Assembly: GCA_021234155.1 (NCBI GenBank)
Contig: JAJEKV010000270.1
Span: forward strand, 310,001 to 374,000
DNA from: Isoetes taiwanensis
Taxonomy: Eukaryota > Streptophyta > Lycopodiopsida > Isoetales > Isoetaceae
Reading direction: 5' to 3'
Length of the DNA: 64,000 bases
The position numbers and the translations under genes are program-made. Below are positions 57,706 to 64,000 of this stretch, in pieces (within the stretch, counting starts at the first letter, position 1; every line of letters starts with the position of its first letter). The notes beneath the pieces were generated by a model. The model saw nothing but the letters and a program-made list of their open reading frames with translations. It searched no databases and had not been told where the DNA came from.

Positions 57706-58119
57706 AAAGAAACAGACATGCAAATGATTAGACGTTGTACTTTCTCAACGACCCGTCCATGGTTTCTCTATGTGAATCGGAATCTGATCTCCGAATATAA
57801 TGTCTGTATTTGGCGACTTGGAGTCGAACTCCTGAATCATGGCTGAAGCAGCCCAGAAATTTCCTTTTTAAAGGTATCATTTTCGTCTTGCTCTTTTCTA
57901 TGTGATCCGAATCGTTTTGCTTTACTATCCTACTCTTGTGTATTCGAATAGCTTTTATTTTGACTTTCACTTGATTAGTTTGGAACTTCTACTTGCCCTT
58001 ACATTATGTGTATTCGGGAATAAGAAAAGCTAAATTCTGTAAAGTTTCTTAAATCTCTTTACTATTTTGCGGTTGTCAAGATGACGAACCGCTTCGTGAA
58101 CAAGCTTCCACCACCTTTT

Positions 58120-58470
58120 GTTGTCTCAAGCTCGCCGTTTCGAGGACACGCTTTGGGAACAACGTCATTTCTAGTGAAGACCAGGCATTCTCAGGACTCC
58201 TACCCTCGCTTCATCGTTGTTTGCTTCAAGACACACCGAAGTCCAAAGACATAACGTGACTTCCACCACCCTTCCAACCGTCACCAAGTCCTCAGACAAA
58301 GAATCACCACCGCCGGAGCGGGTTGCCACCACCCTTTGTTCCAAGTCCTTCCAAAGAATCACCACCGATTCGGAGCAGCAGTTGCCACCACCCTTTGTTC
58401 CATCCCCGGGACCCACGAAGCTCCACAACAAAGGGTGCTCAAGAACAAGCTACCCCCTTTTGTAGTTTAG
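58120..58470 (+). repeat. Short proline-type repeats upstream of the transposase
   Basis: TTGCCACCACCCTTTGTTCCA occurs near 58325 and 58382 (the second with a shared downstream C-rich stretch), and a related CTTCCACCACCTTTTGTT near 58105. An inverse AACAAAGGGTG lies at 58427. It may be a low-complexity coding segment or leader. Confidence 0.6.
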
Positions 58471-58680
58471 CCCCCTTAGGTGCAAACATACAAGGAACAC
58501 GAAAAACACGTAAGACTCAGAGATTCAAGACAATTTCTCTCACGGGACTTCACTACAAATGAGGACGACGGCTCCAAAGATGCACTCCTCTTCACACAAC
58601 AACGGTTTGTGACACATGGATTTTGAATTCCATTCGGCTCTAAAGGAGATGTTTGCAAGAACTCCTTTTCAAGATGGTAC

Positions 58681-61270
58681 AAGAACAAACTGATGCCACA
58701 ACCTCTTATGGGCCATCACCATCCTTTAACACCGTACCCCGCCTATTGGGGAACAACTTCACGGTCTGCTTTTCTCTACAAGCACACCACTCGACAGAGG
58801 AAGTCACCCCAGTAGTAGAAGTTTCATCAGAAGATGAAGACACCAACGAGGAACAAAGAGATTACATGTTCTCAAGCCAATCTTCAAAGAAATTCAAGGT
58901 GGATTTTGGTTTGAGGGCTGCTCAAGAAGAAGAAGAAATCTTATGGATGAACACAAAATGAGGAGACTTTTGAGAACTAAATGCTGCTCATTAGGTTGCA
59001 TCAACATTTAATATGGCTAAATTACGAGCAGCTAGGAGACAACTACGTTCCATGACATTGGCGGCACTGAATGCCTACTTAGCTTATCATGTAAGACCAG
59101 ACAGAAACACCTTCTTGCACTACATTAACGGGCCAAGAAGTTTGCGTAAATGCTTTATGGTTGTCCACCGCTTAGGGTCCACCGAATGTCTAGAATACAC
59201 AAAAGATCGGACAAAAATCCAGAATCGATGATCATTGTGGACCAAGAAGAGTTGTAACCATGCATGCCCTTGCTTTCTTTGTGTCATGGATGGAGAAATA
59301 TTTTAGAGAAACATGTGAGAAGCTACCTAACAGCAACATGTATCATTTAACCGATAACATCACCAAAAAAAGATGTTTTTAATGAGTACAAAGAGACTTG
59401 CACTTCAAAGACATCTCTTACTCACACTTCACCGGACTGTGGAAAAGTGAATTGGTCTTGTGAAAATTCCTAGAAAACATAGAATGTCCTGCTTTGCTCG
59501 GGGTGTGCGTAATTAAAGAGTCAACAGAAACCGCAAAGACAGAGGTCGAAAGAAGTAAGCTCATGTTCTCCAATCTCTCACTTGTTTGAGAGAAAATGTT
59601 TTGACCTGATTTCTTCTATGATATTGTGCAACGTAACCTTGCCGGACATCGTGAACAACAAGCAGAGAGAAGAAAGCTTGCCAAGCATAAAAAAAAGCTC
59701 TTGAACGCCCAACGCAATACATGTGCATTTGTGATTGATGGAATGGACCAAAAAAACAACTCTACCACATTTCTTGAACATTCCTAAGGATGTGCCGGAG
59801 GAATGTTTTGTTAAGGTCCACCTTGTAGGAGCTATGGTCTTCAAAAGGAAGTCTAAAGTGCAAAGTATTTTTGATTTATCCAAACTTGCATGGTGACCCA
59901 ACCTCACAATTACAATTCTTAACAAGGTCTCAGGCGAGCAAGAGCAATAACCACCGATTAGCTTTATCCGCAACTTGACAATACTACAAGGGAGAACAAG
60001 AATCAAACACTCTTTTGCATCGTGCCATGTTAGTGGAGCTAGGGATCTTTAGAAAAGTGAAGCTTGGTTTCTTACTTGTAGGCCACACTCATGATCGATT
60101 AACCAAATGTTCAACAGATTTTTCGCGGCGCTTTAGAAGGAAGAAGGCTCATCTTCCTTCTTTAGTTCGAATTATTGAAGATTCTTACACTCCTACTCCA
60201 GTGGTCGATCTTCTTAAAGAGACTGCTGATTTTAGAGAGTTTGTTTTCTCTCAACGTTCAAACAGAGAACAAGCTGTGAACAAGTTGAATGATCTCACCT
60301 TTCAAACATCATATCAAGTTCTACTTGAAGGATGGCCAAAGCTTCTTCTGGGAAGAAGTATACCACAACTAAGGACTGGAGTCCAAAGGAGGGATTACGC
60401 TTCCTTAAATATATTCCAGACACTTCCTTCATAGAGCGTGCTGAACAACTTCCTCTCAAAAATCCTAAGGAGTCCAAGCAGAAGAAAAGTACCCCAGAGT
60501 CATCCTTAAAAGCCATTGAAAATGGAATTTCCTCAGGCTTTAAGTACTTCTTAGAAGAAGATCGGATGTGGTGGAGTAATTTCTTTCTCGAACGTAAAAA
60601 TTGTTGTACAACATATAGCTCTAAGACAGTTGCAAGAACCATTTCAATGGCCTAACACCTTCCATCAACCCCCAAGAAAAGCAGTCCAAGCGATTGCTAC
60701 ATTTGCACCCCGTTAGAAGGCGAGGAGGACCGAGTCATGTACCTCGGACCAAGACGCGGGAATGAGCCTCAAGGTAATATCACGAAATTACCAAAGGTAT
60801 GCTAATTGCTCTTCCGACCGAGGAGGATGACAAAGGTCTAACCGCTCGGATAGCAAAAGTGCTTGACATGCTTAAGGAGGAAGGCTTAGTCACTAAACTC
60901 AAGATTCATTGGCTTGCAACACGCTCGTAAAATGCTTTTGAAGGTAGATATGAGTTAGAAATGAGAAGCCAAGGAAAAGGGAGAAAGTCCAAGAAGGTGG
61001 GTTGTAGGGACGAGTTGAACCTTAATGACGGACTATTTTGTGCTATGATTTTAAATTGAAATCGACAATCGTCTCACATTTTAAGACTATCAATTTGCTT
61101 AAAAAGCTTGTAATTCTTTAAGAAGATGATGAAGAAGGTGGTGACAATGCTTCACCGTCTGTTGATAGTGATGAGGAAGATAACTCAAGCACTTCCTCGG
61201 ATGACGTTGAAAGAAGTGAAGGTGATGACGATGGCATAAATGAATATGAAGACGCCCTAGATCCCCCTCT
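58681..61270 (+). pseudogene. DUF7869-like transposase, frameshifted
   Basis: Family-like blocks occur in order. There is an acidic N-terminus (SSEDEDTNEEQRD), then YINGPRSLRKCFMVVHRLGS (near 59110-59180), YHLTDNITKK and NEYKE. The putative catalytic blocks follow: VIDGMD (59731-59748), LVGAMVF, LTITILNKV, QLDN with ENKN (59971-60003), and MLVELGIFRKVKLGFLLVGH with THD (to 60095). A basic KKAHLPSLVRII and DFREFV come after, and the C-terminus is strongly acidic (61120-61260). Such proteins have an RNase H-like fold and probably cut and join DNA. At least five frame breaks are visible, including one right after GHTHD. Confidence 0.75.
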
Positions 61271-61681
61271 CATCACTCCTCACACTTTTGCACATAACTC
61301 GAGTCTTAGAAAAGATCAGAATTTTGCATGTGAATATGAAGATTCTATCTTCAAATTTTGAGAATACTACAGCTTTCGATTCTGGACTTACTTCAATTTT
61401 TGTTAAATATTTTATCCTCTCGAAATTAGAGTTTCTCTCTTTAAACATACTTGAAGAACATTCTATTTGCTAAGAAAAGTGACACTTTAAAAAAGTCAAT
61501 TCTTTCGTTGCAAAAAAAAATTAGTCATTTGGGGGGGGTCAAAATACAATTTCATGCATCTTTTTTTTTTTTAACCTCGTTTTACCCCCTTTTTTGTAAA
61601 AAAAAAGGGAATCTTTGAGGAATATTCCTTTTGCTCTCGTTTCAATGATTTGCTCCCGTTTAATACGCAATCTTGTTGAAT

Positions 61682-62130
61682 CCCTAACTTATTGCAGATG
61701 GCCCACTAGTTTTGGCCGTATACAAGAATGTCTCTTCAGCTGAGATTTTGCTATGGAAACGTTGCCGACAACGTTAGACAGAGGTAGTGTTAACACAAAA
61801 AAATTTCAAGTAAAGAAACATTCCTGTGATGTGAATGTATGCTAAATTCTTGCAGGTAAAATTGGTGGAATGTACAATGAAACACCAGAATGAAAGTAAA
61901 ATTGGCCGAAATGCACAGTAAAAATGAAGAATAGGAGGTAAGATTGTAAATTGAGCCGCATGAGGTAAAATTCAATCGTAGGCCAAAACGTTTTTGACGG
62001 ACACCATGAAATGAAAGGCTCTGAGGTGGCAGAGCGTCATTGGTTGCATGGCAAGAATCTTGCACAACATATATTTCTACTTTTATTTTTACATCATCAT
62101 AGAACTAATTCTTATGTGCTGTAAGGACCT
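61682..62130. other. No gene seen; short degenerate repeats
   Basis: 61850-61970 contains repeated GAATG..GTAAAATT words resembling those at 63852-63945. By position it should be the internal start of the minus-strand LTR element next to it. Confidence 0.4.
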
Positions 62131-62143
62131 TGCTCTGATACCA
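62131..62143 (-). promoter_or_regulatory. Primer-binding site (initiator tRNA-Met type)
   Basis: On the minus strand: TGGTATCAGAGCA, directly abutting an LTR end (..TTTCAACA). Confidence 0.82.
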
Positions 62144-62962
62144 TGTTGAAACTACAGAAAATAATGCAATAGAAGAAGACAAAGAAGGTAATCCCAAAAC
62201 CAAGAGTAATGCATTGAATAAAATAAACATTTATATATGTAGAGAAAGGTACGTCTAAGTTTTAGATATTAAGCTTAGACAAAGGGAAAGGTATGTCTAA
62301 GTTTGGACGAGTGCCAACATGGCATCTCAACACATTTAAATACACAGGAATGTCCATATGGAAATAGTGTTGCACTGAGGGCCGAGGTGCTATTGACATT
62401 TCAGAAATATGTGGTAAACGTAAAATTTAGATGGGGCGTTTTCTGCCACATCCGCCAACCAGTGTGTGCCACCTGGCACACATTCTTTCCAAGAATCAAG
62501 TGATTCTTCAACTCAAATTTTCAGAATCATTGATTCTGAAACTTCCTTTTTTGGTATATTCTTAATTCAATTACCCTAGACGAACATTCCTGTAGACTCA
62601 ATATAATATTAAAACACAGTTATAAGATCTACATGCTTATAAAATTACACAATTCCACTATTTTTGCAATAGTAGACAAAATTCTAGTATTGCACAAAAT
62701 TGCACCGTTTTTTGCATTGAATTCCAGTGTTTTGCATTGTTCAAGTACAACATTATACAGAAAGATTACACAGAATTACGAAGCTTACTCCAGACTTACA
62801 GTCATATTTCCACAGAATAAAAGAAATATCACAAAAATACTACCACTAGACATCCTGAACGTACTTCAGACTCTGCATGCAACAAAGAAAACATATTAGG
62901 AACAAAAAAAATTAACTCTAAAGCAAAATGCAAGAAAAATACTTACCTAGATTAGAATCCAG

Positions 62963-63430
62963 GTTCCTAGAGTTCGCCACAGTCGTCCTAGCAGTTTGAA
63001 AGTTGAAGTTGAAGATGAACTTGCTGAAAAACACCAAAATCAGAAACAAGAACAGAAAAATCTTTTGCAAGAATAGAAGATTCTTACTCAAAGGAAACAC
63101 TCCAGCTCGAAAAATGACGGAAAAGACAGAAGAATCTAAAGATCCTTTACAAAGAAGGTAAATCGCAGGCTCCTCAGAAAAAGCAGTGATCGAGCAGATT
63201 GGAGTCGCCTAGCAGTCGTCCTAACACTCTGAAACTTCGATTTGAAGATGCACTAACCAAGAACAGGGAAATCTTGTTCGCTCCAATAAAGAAACCTCGA
63301 AAAATGACAAGATCATCCATAAGGAAGGTAAATCGCAGGCCCTAGGCATCAAAATAGAACCAAAACAAAGGCCAGGGCCTGGCGCCTCAGAAAATGCACT
63401 AGTCGATCGGATCCGAGACGCCTAGAGCCC
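62963..63430. repeat. Tandem direct repeat (two units, about 230 bases)
   Basis: Shared words: AGTCGTCCTA (62982, 63214), CTCGAAAAATGAC (63104, 63296), AAGGTAAATCGCAGG (63157, 63325) and CCTCAGAAAA.GCA (63172, 63385). Confidence 0.8.
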
Positions 63431-63540
63431 TGGCGTCGAGACCATAGCCGGAGCTCTGCCGGCCAAGACAAAAATGCATTGAACAGTGAACGCCGGCCAC
63501 GTCAGCAGAAAACGCCCCACCTAAATTTCACGTTGCACCA

Positions 63541-63626
63541 ATGTTCGTCTGTCGGGATTCTGACCAAAAAATTGGCCTCCGCGCGTCGGCCAATTCTCTA
63601 GGCCGGAATCCCTCCTAGACGAACAT
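63541..63626. repeat. Long three-part hairpin inside the LTR
   Basis: ATGTTCGTCT pairs with AGACGAACAT, GGGATTC with GGAATCCC, and AATTGGCC with GGCCAATT around a 10-base loop. The pairs are nested, giving an 86-base stem-loop with small bulges. Confidence 0.8.
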
Positions 63627-63851
63627 TCCTGTATACATAAATAAATTGTTATATACAGAATTGGCTCTTTATATTTATATACAGAATTGGCTCTTTACAT
63701 GCTATTCATGACATGGAAATAGGGCGATGCCCGAAGCACGAAGCCCTGTTGACATGCCAGGAATGGCACATAAAGAGCCACTCCTGCAACATGGAGACCA
63801 CTAAAGTGGCATTCAGCGCAGCTTCAAGAATTCAGAATGCGAGCAAACGGA

Positions 63852-63945
63852 GTGGAATGTTAGGTAAAAACAGAGGAATGTGAGGTAAAGAGGTCGGAAT
63901 ACAGGTAGAAGATTGGAATGTGAGGTAAATCACTGGAATAGCACT
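63852..63945 (+). repeat. Degenerate 20-base tandem repeat
   Basis: About five units of GGAATGTGAGGTAAA plus 5-6 variable bases. Confidence 0.75.
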
Positions 63946-64000
63946 ACAGAAGACATGTGAAAGAAAGTGGCCTCGTGGCATAATATGATTGGATGTCAAG

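Larger units (their letters stand above)
53430..61677. mobile_element. 8.25-kb DNA transposon with TIRs and DUF7869-like transposase
   Basis: Left end AACACGATTGCAAATTAAAC and right end, reverse complemented, AACAAGATTGCGTATTAAAC, each followed by GGGAG: about 22 of 25 positions match. A possible 4-base target duplication GAAT lies at 53426-53429 and 61678-61681. Both ends share a subterminal CAAAGATTCCC. Inside are a plus-strand transposase (58681-61270), minus-strand coding pieces (53800-57420) and two palindrome clusters. I could not assign a superfamily with certainty; a 4-base duplication would fit groups such as Sola, but that is inference. Confidence 0.72.
62574..63640. repeat. Direct repeat CTAGACGAACATTCCTGTA, 1.04 kb apart
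   Basis: The word occurs at about 62576 and 63616, and partly inverted (ATGTTCGTCT) at 63541. Confidence 0.8.
62144..63791 (-). mobile_element. LTR of a minus-strand retrotransposon (right end tentative)
   Basis: It starts TGTTGAAAC next to the primer-binding site. The best right end is CTGCAACA at 63791, giving a TGTTG/CAACA terminal pair and a length of about 1.65 kb. A TATA-like CTGTATATAAATATAAAG on the minus strand (about 63665-63682) lies about 115 bases inside that end, which fits a U3 promoter. The LTR holds internal direct repeats and a long hairpin. No second LTR is in the window, so the right end is inferred. Confidence 0.5.

Overview
The window is nuclear DNA of a land plant and is dominated by transposable elements. 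Evidence for a plant: split genes with GT/AG introns, a phragmoplast-type kinesin-12 fragment, a plant SETD6-like methyltransferase, L1-type LINEs with an RRM-like ORF1 and a zf-RVT tail, Ty1/copia and chromodomain Ty3 remnants, and tRNA-derived SINE-like units. A DUF7869-like transposase and a second, non-L1 reverse transcriptase hint at a seed-free plant such as a fern, but this is inference. I see no prokaryotic operon, CRISPR array, rRNA or intact tRNA gene.

Layout. (1) 1-14819 is copy A of a segmental duplication: the end of a long LTR, a broken SETD6-like gene, tRNA-like units, a copia pol remnant split by a 2.85-kb non-autonomous LTR element, short tandem repeats, a tiny three-exon coiled-coil gene (minus strand) and a Ty3 chromodomain scrap. 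(2) 14881-15253 holds a kinesin-12 fragment that lacks an internal motor segment. (3) 15734-23612 is a nearly full-length L1-type LINE with 14-bp target-site duplications, inserted inside a small inverted-repeat element. (4) 24131-28140 holds a CACTA-like mini-element abutting the 5' part of a second, related LINE on the minus strand. (5) 28141-31064 holds a SINE-like unit, a structured repeat and the apparent internal region of a minus-strand LTR retrotransposon, whose 1.52-kb LTR lies at 31065-32586. (6) 31402-47749 is copy B of the duplication, with an additional nested 1.57-kb duplication. (7) 47750-53425 carries the rest of the Ty3 fragment, a large fold-back element, a non-L1 reverse transcriptase fragment and several direct repeats. 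(8) 53430-61677 is an 8.25-kb DNA transposon with terminal inverted repeats, a DUF7869-like transposase on the plus strand, unrecognised minus-strand coding sequence and two clusters of palindromes. (9) 62131-64000 is another minus-strand LTR with its primer-binding site.

The non-transposon content is small: two damaged copies of a SETD6-like gene, two copies of a small coiled-coil gene of unknown function, and the kinesin fragment. The strongest candidates for something undescribed are a conserved extra reading frame upstream of ORF1 in both LINEs and the 8.25-kb transposon with its palindrome clusters. Differences between the duplication copies occur as short scrambled islands between long identical blocks, often at CG-rich sites. 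This looks like unpolished long-read sequence, so many frameshifts here may not be biological.
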